Part shown: one piece after another, positions 46,021 through 57,714 of the stretch
How positions within the stretch are numbered: position 1 is the stretch's first letter
Layout of the letters: each line of letters starts with the position of its first letter
Assembly: GCA_015680685.1 (NCBI GenBank)
Contig: MNCI01003588.1
Coordinates: 836,884-900,883 of the forward strand
DNA: 64,000 nt
Origin: Gnetum montanum
Lineage: Eukaryota; Streptophyta; Gnetopsida; Gnetales; Gnetaceae
Direction: 5' to 3'
Position numbers and translations under genes: made by a program
The notes under the pieces: generated by a model
Seen by the model: only the letters and a program-made list of their open reading frames with translations
The model's database searches: none
Told to the model about the DNA's origin: nothing

Positions 46021-49000
46021 TTGCTAAGTTTGTAATTGCTTCCTAATGGCTTTTATTTTTGGTGATGCATAAAGATGAGGGGATTTATGACCCTTTTCCT
46101 TCACATCATAATCTTCCTCCGAGAATGGTAGTTCAGCCCAAGTTAGGTTGTCATCAGCCACTATTTCGGCTTGTTCGAGTATTCGGATAGGGGACTAATC
46201 TTCAGGAATTTCGATTTCCGACCCCTATTCTGTTTCTATGTTAATAACAACCTAAGGGGTTATTTCATCACCATGGATCTCTTGATGGATAGGTGATGAA
46301 ACTGCCCTCAATTGAGCCAACCAAGACCTCCCCAGGATCAAGTTGAAGCTAGGCATCTCTTCGACGAAAATAAAGGTTGCGTCTTTGGGGAACTGTTCCC
46401 CTACCACAAAGTTAATGTGCACTGTGCCTTTGACTTGCATTTGTGCCCCATTGAATGACTTTAAACACGACATCATGGTAGGACTAATCTAATCGATCAG
46501 GCCTAACTTATCCACTATGGGATATGGGATGACATTAGCAGCTGCCCCATCATCTACATGCATTCTCTGGATCCAATGTTGGCCAACCCGGATGGTGATG
46601 AACATGGGTGTCATTGTCACCTGATCCTTTTCAGGGTCATTCTTAATGGATTTGTTGTGAAAGGTCAACAGGGAAGGCCTAGGCTTCTCAGCTGCGAGAG
46701 GAAGCATAATGGAATGAATCACTTCTTCATCCACTGGTAGGCTTTCGTCCATGGGTATGGACATCAGCATACGAACCATAGCCTCACAATGTTTCTGTCA
46801 TGTCATGAGTAAGTCATAAAGGCTCAATGTTGTATTTTTTTGTTTTAGAGCCTGTTTGACTAGTGTAAAGGCGTCGAAGAGATCCTGCCCACGATCTAGC
46901 TGCTTGTCATCCTTTTCCTCTTCAATTCGCCCTAGGAGATGAATTTCTCAGGGAGGAGTGACATTTGATCGAGGGCTGTGTTTCTTTTCACTAGGAGGAG
47001 ATGGTTGCATTTTCATAACTTTGCCATTTTTAGAAAATGGGGCCAAGGATACAAAAGCGAGGGGTTTAGGCTTGGGAAACCCCAGCGTAAGACGATCCTT
47101 GGCCGTACCAGTTGTCATACCTCCTTCTCCTTTTCCATTAAGTTGGGATCGGGAGATTGACTTGGAGGTTTGCTCCTGCACAGGAGGGACGGTTGATGGT
47201 TTTGGCACCCTGATGGCAAAGGGAGTCTTAGGCGTAGGTGCAAGCTAGGCCGCGGATTTACCAATAGTAGGTTGTCAAGAACTTGTTTGGGAAGGGGCTT
47301 GAAGGATAAAAGATTACCTTGGAGCACCACTTGTCGATGTTGATGGATCTGTTGTTTGGGGAGAGCAAGGATGCATTCGTAACATGAAAGGCTATTTCGG
47401 CTGTGCTCGATTATCGCCCTCTGCTCCTACCATGTTAATTGTGTACCCTATGTTATTTGCATTTAATGGGTCTTGGTACACATGCATGGCTTGTTTTTCC
47501 AGGTGAGCTGGACTACTGCTGTCTAAGATCAGGTCACCTTGATCAATCATACATTGAATGTCATCTTTCAATGGCCAGCAGTAATCCGTGTCATGACCAC
47601 ACAATTGATGGTAGTCGCAGAATCGGTCTAGCCTAAAGTTCTTGGGAATGGGTGTTTTATTAGGTTGGGCCAAGGAGGGGTTCTTGAATAACTCACAATG
47701 GCACCTGTGACGTTTCAAAGCCTCCTTGGACACCACCTTGCGTTGAATATGACTGGTTCCTAGTAATTTCTGTAGAATTTTTGAAGGTAGAGTTGAATAA
47801 TTTAAGTGGTCCTTACACTCAAATTTTGGCCTCGATTGTGGAGGTGCTTCGGGGGTGGAAGGAGCTTCTTGATTGGCGCCATTTGAGCTAGTTTTCGGCT
47901 CGGCTCACTCCACAGTTATTTTCTTGTTGTTGTTCTTTTTCTTCTTAGCCTCCTCAGCAACCACCGCTACTGTCATTGTTGTGGCTTTGCCTTTATCCTT
48001 ACCCTTGCTATGGGCATTCTTGTAGACCACATACGCCAGATCTTTACTAGCCTCTACCGTCTCTTGGATGCTCTTAGTCTGAGAAAAGGCTTGGCTGAGG
48101 GAACAGGGAGTGAGGTAATACAACTTAGACTTGATAAAGTCATTGACCACTACCTTGAAGATTGCCAGTAGATGGGCTTCTGCGATGGATTCGCAGATTT
48201 CATTCAAGATGGCACTCCAATGCTATATGAACTTTTGGACCGATTTGCGTGGGTCTTACTTGACTCCCACGAGATGGTCCAGCGTGACTTTCGGCTTCAA
48301 GTTGTACTTAAAATAAGTCACAAATTGGGTTAGCAGCTCTTCCAAAGTTAAAATGGAAGTGCATGGAAGTGCTCGATACCAGTCCAAAGCTTTGCCTGTC
48401 AAGGACATAGCAAAGACACAGATTATAGTATGTGTCCATTGTTGTAGCAATAAGGACTCTGACCTGAAAGTGACGAGGTGGGCATTGGGATCACCTTCCC
48501 CATTGTATTTTGTGAAATGGGGAAGGGGCATCCCAGGTGGCAACGATAAGATTGGGACTGCTGGACTAATAGGATCATCATGGTATAAATCCATGACTTG
48601 TACCATCTTAGAACCAGCAGCCTTGAGATGCTTGACCTCCTCTATAAGGATTTGAATGAGCTGGAAGGCTTGATCCAGACCTGTAGACGACGAGGTCGTT
48701 TGTGGAATGACAGGAGGAACCACACCGGGTGGCGGAACGGAGGTAGCATCTTGGCCGATGGTCAGTGCTATCGGGATAGTCCCTATAGGTAGTGTTTCTT
48801 GTGGCACCCACCATCCGGTGGTTGGTGTGGATGGAGCAACCACCATCGGCTGCACCATTGGGTACGTTGTTTGTGTAACCGGGGGCACGGGCAGCAATCC
48901 CGCAACTGGGTTTAGCACTTGCAGGACCTGGCTTTGATGATGGGGATGATGGTGCATTTGCATAGGATGGGCAACAAGAGACATGTTGGGAGCCCACCAT

Positions 49001-49742
49001 GCTGTGGTGGCAGGCCCTATCGTGTGAGTCGGGAGCAAGGTTGGTGTTGTAGGTAATTGCAACATAGGTATCGCGTGCACATGTGGTGACATAGGTGCAG
49101 GTGTATGATGAGGTGGATTAGGTAATTGCACCTGCTGGGGAATGATTTGTGAGGGACCGTCTCCTGGGAAGATATTCGAAGAAAAAAATGTAAGCACAGC
49201 AAATACGGGACTTTATTAGTATTAGATAATGTTAGGGACGTGGTAACCATGAACAGCAGATTTACGTAGGATGTTGTGGAGGGAGGGGCCATGGTGAAAT
49301 TAGCATGACTGCCTTCTTCAAAGTGAGATTCTAGATCATCTTGCTCATCATGAAGTGTTTCATCATGGAACAACACCTCTAGTTGTTCTGGCGATGTCTT
49401 TTCCATCAGCATTTGATCTAGAATCCACTTTTGTTGGTCTGTAAGGGGCACAGTGACGTTAGGTGAAGGAATAAATTCCTTCCTGTTGCAGTACATGAAC
49501 TCGTACTCTCGTTTTTCCTCGAATTCTTGCAGATACATGGGTAGGTTTGCTACTAGCTTAGCATAGAGGAAATTGCAGTGTTCTCTACACTGAGTGTGTC
49601 CCTCAAGCTCCTTATTTTGTAGCCTAAGAAAGCAGCGCGGTTGCACTGGGCTAGTTGGTGGCTCGACCACAGGAAGTGTAACTCGCATGGTCCAAGGGTT
49701 CTCTAGGTTGGTAGTGTTAACAACTATGGTTGATGTAACCAT
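46021..49742 (-). pseudogene. Element D: first exon, gag and protease
   Basis: This encoded the structural and maturation proteins. From the start at 49742 (M-V-T-S-T-I-V-V), the N-terminal gag block runs to about 49270. After a frame change, a Pro/His/Met-rich spacer runs 49197-48800. The gag core lies at 48600-47905 (H-F-T-K-Y-N-G-E-G-D, G-K-A-L-D-W-Y, D-F-I-K-S-K-L-Y-Y-L, then a Lys/Asn-rich end). The knuckle R-F-C-D-Y-H-Q-L-C-G-H-D-T-D-Y-C is at about 47600 and a linker follows at 47400-46800. The protease at 46779-46252 has M-H-V-D-D-G-A-A-A-N-V-I-P and N-L-I-L-G-R-S-W-L-A; the catalytic motif is D-D-G. The exon continues in frame (W-A-E-L-P-F-S at about 46130) to the donor at 46021. In-frame stops are mainly TAG and TGA. 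Confidence 0.9.
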
Positions 49743-49975
49743 TTTCTACATGATTCATAGATAATGATGATAAGGGTAAAGATCAAAAGAGCAAAGGCAA
49801 ACTAAGATAATAATCGGGGCTTTCTATCTTGTAGGATTCCAAAGGAATCGTCAAAGAGACCGATCTACATCACACAATCTCGTAAACAACCTCGAAGGTA
49901 TTATGTTTACGTTGATTGACTATGGGTACAGACAGCTTACAAGACTACCCATAAAATGCGGATTAGATATGAAGG
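49743..49975 (-). other. Element D: short leader
   Basis: Untranslated leader between primer site and gag start, only about 0.23 kb, much shorter than in B (0.93 kb) and C (0.68 kb) and without their motif arrays. Confidence 0.7.
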
Positions 49976-49992
49976 CCCTCCTTCTAGTGCCA
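49976..49992 (-). other. Element D: primer-binding-site motif
   Basis: Coding strand TGGCACTAGAAGGAGGG, six bases inside the 5' LTR. Best-preserved copy of the family motif; the primer tRNA is not identified. Confidence 0.75.
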
Positions 49993-49998
49993 GAAAAC

Positions 49999-51395
49999 TG
50001 TAACGATGGAAAATGTCAATCACTGGAAATACCGAACGAAAGTCTATGTACACAATTCTAACCCCGAATCTGTGCGAGGACCATGCTGGAGAAGAAACAA
50101 ATCCGAGGTTCCCTGAATGGTCTTGTCAATCAAACAAGGACTTACTTAATTAGTAAATTTTTTATAATAATTTGATGGAAAAATGATGATTCTTTATGAG
50201 GAGATGTAATATTGTTAATCTCGAAAAATAATTGCAAACGGTGTAAATGATTTAAAGCGATTGCCAAATCTATATAAATAGGATGCAAGGAATTAGATTT
50301 ATAGAGAGTACAACCACAAGATCTGGGATTTAATTTATGAACATAATATGTCAAATACAATGATTACAGGCAGACTTCGGTTTGGACGAAGCACATACCA
50401 GCAGCAAGAAATTTATCTAAAGATGAAACAAGCAAGGGTCAATCTACCTTGTTCTAGCCAATCTGGGTGCAAGGAAGTCAGACGTGGGGGAGAAGATTTG
50501 TTAACTGACTGTTTCTGATCAAGGGTTCTTGCCAATCACCTCCAATGTTCTCACGAGTGCTGATCCTCTTCTTGCTCTCTTGTCAACCTTGAAAGAGAAA
50601 GTTTTGCCAACCCTTTGATCTTCGTCAACTAGAGCATTTATAAGGTTAGGGTTAGGAGGAAAATGCGGTTTAGATGATGCGTGTCTTGAACTTATAAGAT
50701 GCCGTTGACCTGATGTGTTGTTGTTGAAGCTTGTGGCGCTATGCTGCGTAGCACGTCGTAAACCACTCGTGTTTGGGCTTTGGCAACAAACTATCCTCTG
50801 ATTACACTGCAATACACTAGAGAGCATATTGTGACATATGAACTACTAGTTTTTGAATTGTGCTATCGTTACTTGCATTACGCTGTGTTATACTAAATTA
50901 CGCATCATAGCGTAATTCAGTGTAAAATAGTGAAACTACAAAAGTTGAAGTATTGTCGCCGCATTTCCTCTATTTCTGATCAATCCCTTTTTGGGGTTTT
51001 ATTACGCTGCACTGCATAACACAGCGTAATAGGCCCCTTAACCAAGAAAGAAAACCTGCTGAAATGCATAGCTTGCTGCAGATCGTCGCTTAAGCCTTGA
51101 GATTTTTGTTGGGTTGTCGGAGTCTTGAATGTTTGCCATCTTTGATGTCGTGGTGGACTGTCTTTGATATTACGCGGTGTTATGCTATGTTGCGTAATAC
51201 ATCATAGTATGCTAAATGTTGAGATTTTTGAAACCTAGAAAACTCGTAAAGTTGAAGGCTTGCCTTCATGCACCCATCATTTTTGCTCTATCTTCTGAAG
51301 TTCATTTGTACTGTGCTGCGCCTTGTCGCGACTCCTTGCCTGAGTCGCTAGATTTTTCCAAACCTTTGAGGCCTCGAAATTTTTATGGTGTTTCA
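49999..51395 (-). repeat. Element D: 5' LTR
   Basis: It aligns end to end with 28984-30386; plus-strand ends are TGTAACG and TTTCA. The coding-strand TATA-like box is at 50635-50643. Differences from its partner are mostly transitions, many at CG sites (for example GCGTAA against GTGTAA words). Confidence 0.95.
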
Positions 51396-51400
51396 GGACC
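51396..51400. other. Target-site duplication of element D, right copy (GGACC)
   Basis: Exact repeat of 28979-28983. Element C sequence rich in TCATTTGGCC words continues on both sides. Confidence 0.95.
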
Positions 51401-51962
51401 CAACCATCGTTTGGCCATCATTTGATCCTATTTATCATTATTTAGCTATCATTTGACTTCATGATGTGTTATTTGGCCCTTGATTCACCTCATTCACCTT
51501 ATCTTCTCCTCTGTGACCTTTGTTAACCATTCTTTGATCCTATTCAACTAGGAAGGGGGGGCTCAATCATCGTGAGGTCATCATTTGGCCTCATCTAATT
51601 ATCATTTGGCAATCACTTGGTTTTATTTACCTTAATTTCCCTCGTGGCCTACCTTGCTTGACTTTATTGGATGGATTTTGATCATCATTTGGCCTTCATT
51701 TGATCCTATTTGACCATCATTTAGCCTTTATCTAACCTTATTCTGCACTATTTAGCCTTTGCTTCACCCTAGTTGGTTTAGCCTACCTCTTGTAACCTTC
51801 TTTGACCTTTCTTCAACCTTTTTTTGCCTTCAATTTAATGTATTTTAGCTCATCTATGTACTAGCACTAAAGTACTTTACATTGTTATGAAATTATTTTC
51901 TCATTTTATCACACAAGTGCCACTTAATGTTCTTATGGTTAATATGCAAAAATTAAATTATG
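51401..51962 (+). other. Element C: end of giant intron
   Basis: Continuation of the 28.75-28.98 kb text (words near ATCATTTGGCC, TTTGACC). No gene. It ends where the second pol exon becomes readable near 51963; the AG acceptor is not clearly preserved. Confidence 0.6.
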
Positions 51963-54900
51963 GATACCTGGAAGCAAATCAATTTACCTTTGAGCCTAAG
52001 TAGACTTCTTGGTAATGTTGAATGATTCATTAACCTTAATTACTTAGTTCTTGAACCTGAGAGCCTAGTTGACCACATAGCCTTGATAGAAAATCCTCTT
52101 GAATGGCCTAAACATCTAGTTAAAACCCTTGACTTTTAGGCTAGTGACATTATCGAAGACTCTTAACTTGAAGTTCCTATCATGACACATAGTGGTAAGG
52201 AGAAAAAACTATAATTAAGTTCCTCACTAGAACCTTGACAGTTTCAAGACATCACCAAAGTCCTCCAAGATATGAAGATATGCTAGGTTTTGAACCATGC
52301 CTAGTGTAACATAACATCATACTTGATCCTATTATCAAGCCAATTAAGTAAAAGGTTTGCATGATTAGACAAAATTTAGCCTTGGTAGTTCATGATGAGA
52401 TCATGAAACTATATTAAGCTGGTCTCATTTGAGCTATCGATTACTTCAATTGGATATCCAACATAGTGGTAGTTCTTACAAAAAATGGGAGTATATTTAT
52501 TTGTATCAATTTCTAAGATATTAATAAGAAAACTATCAAAGATGACTTTCCTTTAACTAGTATTAACAAACTTATCGATACTACGGCTGGACATACCTTG
52601 TTATCCTTCATGGATGGGTTCTTTGGATGCAACCAAGTTAGGGTTAACCTAGAGCATCAACATTGTATGACCTTTATGACCCCTTGGAAAACCTTTTATT
52701 ATACCATGATTCACTTTGTTCTAAAGAATGTAGGTGCAACATATCAATGAGCAATGACATATATCTTTAGTGATTACATGCTAAGATTACTTAATGACTA
52801 TGTGGACAACATAGAAATTAAGTCTAAAATGGCCAATGACCATGCATGTGACATTGACCTTATGTTGAAAAGATGTCTCAAGTATGATCTTAGGATTAAC
52901 CCCAAGAAGTGTTTCTTTAGTGTCAAAACTAGTAAGATGCTTAGCTTTGTGGTATCCAAAGTAGGGATATGTGTTGATCTTGATAACATTAAAGTCATAT
53001 CCAACTTGGTAGTATCAACTAACCTTAAGGAGCTTTGGGGACTACAAGGTAGATTACAATTTAACTATAGGTTCATTGCTAGGCTTACAGATAAGTTACA
53101 ACCCATGCAACACATTCTTAAGAAAGGGGTTTATGAGTGAATAACTCAATGCTAAGAAGCCTTTAAAAACCTTAAGCAAGAGTTAGCACAACTACCCATG
53201 GTCTATCTACCATAAAAGGATAGACCATTTTATATCTACCTTGTTTTCTCTAATGTGTCCATTGTCTCTCTACTCTATTAAAAATGAGATAATGAAGGAG
53301 AGTTGCTAGTATACTACCTAAGCCATGCATTAATTACCTATGAGACCTGATACACCAAAGTGGAGAAGTATTGTCAAGCAATAGTTTTCTCATTGAAGAA
53401 GTGGAGACATTACCTCTTTAGGAGCCAAGTCAATGTCATTTGCAAGGACAATGTGATTAGAGCCATAACAACCAATCTTTATGAAAGTATCCATATAGCC
53501 CATTGGAAGGTCATAAAAGCTAGCTTTGACCTACACTATGTCTCTCAAGCCTCAACCAAAGGTTAAGCTATAGTCACACAACTTATAACCTCCCTAGTGA
53601 AGTACCACATAACCATTAACCTTGAATTCCCTAATGAGCATGTCAACATTGTTAGCAAAGTACTCGAGGACTATGAGAAAATTATGCACTTTGATAGAGC
53701 TTCAACTACTCATGATTCTAGTATTATTTCCATGATAACATAAGCTTTTGGTGTAATCCAATCCTTCACTTACTGTTTTTAGTTCCAATGTACCAATAAG
53801 TTGGTAGAGTATAAAGGATTGATTAGATGAATGATGGTAGCTTGGGACTAAGGAATCAAATTCCTAATGATAAAAGGTAATTCATAAATTGTAATTAACC
53901 TAGTAATAGAGGTTTATCCATGTAAAGCCAAGCATTTTCAACCTTATTGTAACCTAGTTAAGAAACTAATGTAATAATTTATAGACATTGGTATTCAACA
54001 TTTACCTCAAGCTGAGAACACATTAGCTGATGTCATTGCAACCTTAGCCCTAAGTGTGATGCTCAATGTATTTAGCAAGTTACCTTCATTAACTATGAAC
54101 TATGCTATTCCAATTATCCGGAACATTGAAGGTATCTCTATAGCCTCCATCAGCATTGCTCCTCAAAAGGAGTGGTATGATAATATCAAGTTTTACTTGA
54201 TTCATGATGAATCTCCACAAGGCTTGACTAATTCTCAAAAGGACGTTTTATGTAAAAGATCAAAATAGTATGTCATTATAGGTGATAATACACTATGTGG
54301 ATGGTCCTATGATGGCATATTATTAGTGTGCTTGGGAAAAATCGAAGCCTATCTAGTCCTTGAGCAAGTTCACGAAGGCATGTGTGGGGGACATATAGCC
54401 CCTAGAGCTATGATCACTAAGATTAGATGACTAGGCTATTATTGGCCCTATATGGAGAGTGACTGCCTATATAAGGTCAAACATTGTGATACATGTTAAT
54501 AACATAGTAGCTTGATACATGTGCCACCAATTTCATTACACACCACTTAGATAACTTGGCAATTTTAATGGGTGAAAGGGGGGTGCGGATTAACATTATT
54601 TGACTTATAATGCCTAAGTCTTTCATAGCACATAGCTTTATCATCATAGCAACTAAATATTTTAAAATTTTGGTTAAATATATCCCCCTAAGGAAAATAA
54701 CATCTCAATAAGTTTGTAGGTTCATAATGGATAATATAGTAGCCTATTTTGTCATACCTTTGACCATAGTCATAGATAATGGACCATAATTTAGCAGATA
54801 AGAAATGCAAGCCTTTTATCAAGACCTAGGCATTAAAAATTTCTTTTGATCACCACTTTACCCTCAATCTAATAGAAAAGATGAAGCTAGCAACAAGACC

Positions 54901-55427
54901 ATTTATAAACTTGCTTAAAAAGATGCTAAATAATAGAAAACGTAAGTGGCATGAGCCACTTGTCCGTGCACTTTGGGCCTATCAAACTATCTTTTAGACT
55001 GTAACTAGTGTAATCTTGTTTAGCCTTGTTTATGGATTTTAAGTTGTTTTGCCTCTTGAATTGGAGGTTCCATCACTAAGAGTGGCCTTATCTAACTTCA
55101 TAAACAATGAATAAGATAAGAAATTACACACCATTTACCTAGATTTAGTAGAAGAGTAGCTAATACAAATGTTTGGTGACATCAAATGATACCAAGAGAG
55201 GTAGACGAAACAACATCATCATAATCTAAAAATATTGAAAGATCAAGAAGGGAGAAATAATCCTGAAGGCTATTTTTGAGCATGCAAACAAGTTCTCAGC
55301 CAATTGGGAGGGGCCTTTCTTGGTCATTAAGGCCTATGGCAATGAAGCCTTTAGAGTGGCAGGTATAGATTGTAATGAATTGGCCAATCCAATCAACCAT
55401 TCCTATCTAAAGCCTTATTACATCTAA
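51963..55427 (+). pseudogene. Element C: second pol exon (RT, RNase H, integrase)
   Basis: This is a decayed polymerase. Early block: N-Y-L-V-L-E-P-E-S, E-W-P-K-H-L, Y-E-D-M-L-G-F (51.97-52.3 kb). RT: F-M-D-G-F-F-G (about 52610), then the longest open stretch 52754-53140, where the catalytic motif reads Y-V-D-N instead of Y-V-D-D. RNase H remnant 53150-53560 (K-K-W-R-H-Y-L-F). Second RNase H-like part 53570-54060, ending D-V-I-A-T-L-A-L-S. Integrase zinc region 54270-54500 (H-E-G-M-C-G-G-H, C-D-T-C). Integrase core 54550-55000 with V-I-D-N-G-P retained. C-terminal N-W-E-G-P-F-L-V-I ends at TAA 55425-55427. Same order as D on the opposite strand. Confidence 0.88.
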
Positions 55428-56508
55428 CATGACCTTGTTTATAGATACAAATTAATAATTAGCATCAATGACCTTTACAACAAGTGAGCCTCCATGATCT
55501 CTACTTATCTCTCCCTATCTCTCTCTATTTGGCACAATAAATGAACTACAAAACTTTCAAAATCTAATGTACATTACATAGATATATCTATGTTGTGACA
55601 ATGGTGACCTATTATGACCTAGTTTGCTAGTTGTCTCATGTAGTCCTATGCTTTATCTTATAACAACATGTTTTCTTTATCTTGTTTTCTTGTTCTCTTG
55701 CAATTATGCTTGCAAGATGAAGCCTAGAAGTCATCATGAAGGTGCAACTCATCATTGTAGCAAGTCATCATGTGACCTTGATGTGTAAGATTTGGTTCAC
55801 ATGTCTTGTCACACCAAGAGTTCATGTTTCACATCATTTCCATGATCATCCCTTTAAGCCCAATCTTGTAACCTAATTATAGCCTTCCTTACCATGAACA
55901 ACAATGATTACTTATGTTTGGGACTCATGTGTTATAGCCATGTGACATCTCCTTTGTCATGATCCACCATCAATCTTGTTGGATGTAACACATCTCATTA
56001 AACAAAAAAACCAAATTAAATTCTACCTTGGCAATGAAACCCAATGAAGGCTTCACCCCATAGAAAAAAGAAGAACAAAATTGCCAAGACGTTGAAAGGC
56101 CAATGAGGCCTAAAAGCTAGATCAAGAACTCAAGAAAAACTGAGGGACAATCCTTGTGGCCAAAGAAACCTCGAAGTGGAGTATTTGTTCTTCAAGAATA
56201 TTATCGAGTGATCAATACTTTAAAGCATGAAGCATGAGAACTACATTGATTAACATGTCACTACCATAACCTTAACCATGATGTCAACATGTGAAACTCA
56301 TTATTAATCCCTTGTGACCACTCCTTTGTAATCGAATATGGTCTTTACCCTATGTCACCTTGTCATAACCTTATACAATCATCACAAGAACTCTTTGACA
56401 TGGTTCAATAGCTTCTGAATCAAGTGCAGAGATAAAATATTAGTGATAGATCTATTATGGTGTTTTACATTCTTTTTCAATGTCTCTAGGGTTTATCCTC
56501 AAAATATC
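55428..56508 (+). other. Element C: 3' untranslated region
   Basis: No recognisable gene; AT-rich with CATGATG-type words. Its last ~90 bp (AGTGATAGATCTATTATGGTG...) recur before the LTR at 60719, which identifies that LTR as a family 3' end. Confidence 0.65.
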
Positions 56509-56524
56509 AACAAACAGAGGCCAA
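56509..56524 (+). other. Element C: polypurine tract
   Basis: AACAAACAGAGGCCAA directly before TGAAACACC of the 3' LTR; counterpart of 30387-30403 and 60704-60718. Confidence 0.75.
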
Positions 56525-57545
56525 TGAAACACCACTAAGAAAATTCATGTTGCAAATTTTTGGCATTGTAACCTTCACCATTAAACTTGAGGCTGAGTTT
56601 TATTGTAAAATGTAAGGTTTGTAGTTCATAGGCTACAATATTACATATTTCAATTTTTTGAGGCTAAAAATACCTCATAAGATGCTACAGCCTTACTTCT
56701 TAGGTGAAAAAAGTTATTTAATATCTATATTTAGGCTTTCAAAGGCTAAAGATGCCTTGGGAACTACAAAATTTCAGTTTTCATGGGTTTTATATTGGTC
56801 ATGGCCAAAACTACATTGGAACCACCTGCACCCAACATTGGAATTGTTGGGGCTAGTGTGGTTTCCATGTGGCTAGTGTAGTTCCATGAAGCCAATGTAG
56901 TTTTGGTGAAGCCAGTGTAGTTTTCAAAGTTGTTTATTTTTTCTAGCACTCAACATAGTTTTGATGGCCTAGGGACATCAAAACTTACCATAACTAGAAA
57001 ACTATGCTAAAAATGATAACCTGCTACACCTAAAAATTACATCAATCTATTAGAAATCATGGTAGAAATTTGCAACTCCAAAACAGCAACCTTATGGTCT
57101 ATAAAAACAAAATTTGAACATATTTAATAGGTTCTTTAGTTCTTCAACTCTTCAACTTTTACAACCTTTGGACATTTTTAGATTTTTTGGAGTGAATTGG
57201 TAATTGGATAAGCATTGGAAACTCTCAGCGTAGTTCCATAGCAGAAAAAATCTAGCACATCACCCATCATTTTCACAACTTGCACAATACATCCAACTTG
57301 AGAACCATCAAGGATTTCTAGTAATCAAAGCTTAAAAGCACCTGGATTATGACACTTACTGTAGAACACAACCTTCTGGCTTCAATGAACTTTAGGCTTC
57401 ATATTTGTCAATTCTTGTGCATTTGCACACACATTTTGAACTCTATACTTTCAATATTTTATTATTGTAATAAAGTTCATAGTTCATCTATTGTGCAAGT
57501 TTATTCTACAATTAATTTTTATGCCTTTTGATTAGAATTCAATGC
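56525..57545 (+). repeat. Element C: 3' LTR, right end rearranged
   Basis: TGAAACACCACTAAG start; aligned with 14472 onward to about 57540 (...TTATTCTACAATTAATTTTT), including the AGTGTAG/CATAGTTTT unit array at about 56845-56960. The expected last ~150 bp are absent in this orientation; instead an inverted LTR end follows. Confidence 0.75.
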
Positions 57546-57714
57546 TTATAATTTTTGTTTAACAATTCTAGTGCTAGAAATCATTGTACCAGAAAAATTT
57601 AGTGCTAGAAAAATTGAAGATATGTGATGAAAATAGTTTAACCTTAGATCAAAAGGGCCTCCAAGAAAGAGGATCCAATGCACCCTAAATGGTCTTGTTT
57701 TTAATGATTGAAAT
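57546..57714 (-). repeat. Inverted LTR 3' end fragment
   Basis: Read on the minus strand, about 57565-57714 matches LTR ends such as 61820-61950 (ATCATCC..AAGAC, CCTCTTTCTT, GGTTAAACTATT, CAATTTTTCTA). The inverted primer-site word TTCTAGTGC lies near 57570. It marks a rearrangement junction between C's 3' LTR and the inverted antisense-gene fragment. Confidence 0.65.

Larger units (their letters stand above)
28984..51395 (-). mobile_element. Element D: complete-length Tat/Ogre-like Ty3/gypsy retrotransposon with antisense gene
   Basis: The ends are exact: TG...CA LTRs of 1403 and 1397 bp, a 5-bp target duplication GGACC, a primer-site motif inside the right (5') LTR and a purine-rich tract next to the left (3') LTR. 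Coding order on the minus strand is gag, knuckle, protease, giant intron with opposite-strand gene, RT, RNase H, second RNase H-like domain, integrase. Dual RNase H, the R-F-C-D-Y-H-x3-G-H-D-T-D-Y-C gag knuckle and RT motifs such as M-P-F-G-L-K-N-A-G-A-T-Y-Q-R place it in the Tat lineage. The 22.4 kb length is inflated by a duplicated segment, a captured gene piece and probable assembly errors. Many stops and a lost integrase Asp show it is not autonomous. Confidence 0.95.
14472..57545 (+). mobile_element. Element C: Tat-type Ty3/gypsy retrotransposon, interrupted by element D
   Basis: Both LTRs (14472-15720 and 56525-~57545) and all core domains in the order gag, protease, [antisense gene], RT, RNase H, second RNase H-like, integrase are recognisable, split by element D at 28984-51395. 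Removing D and one copy of its 5-bp duplication leaves about 20.7 kb. The central antisense gene sits between protease and RT, as in D. C lies within the antisense gene of B. Its left flank is TAAAA; no matching right duplication was found because the right LTR is rearranged. Stops, frameshifts and active-site substitutions show it is dead. Confidence 0.85.

Noticed and set aside
49164-49265. 102-bp intron in D gag (GTAAAT...TTCCCAG)
   Set aside because: Donor and acceptor look possible, but splicing does not restore the downstream frame as written; an indel is an equally good explanation.
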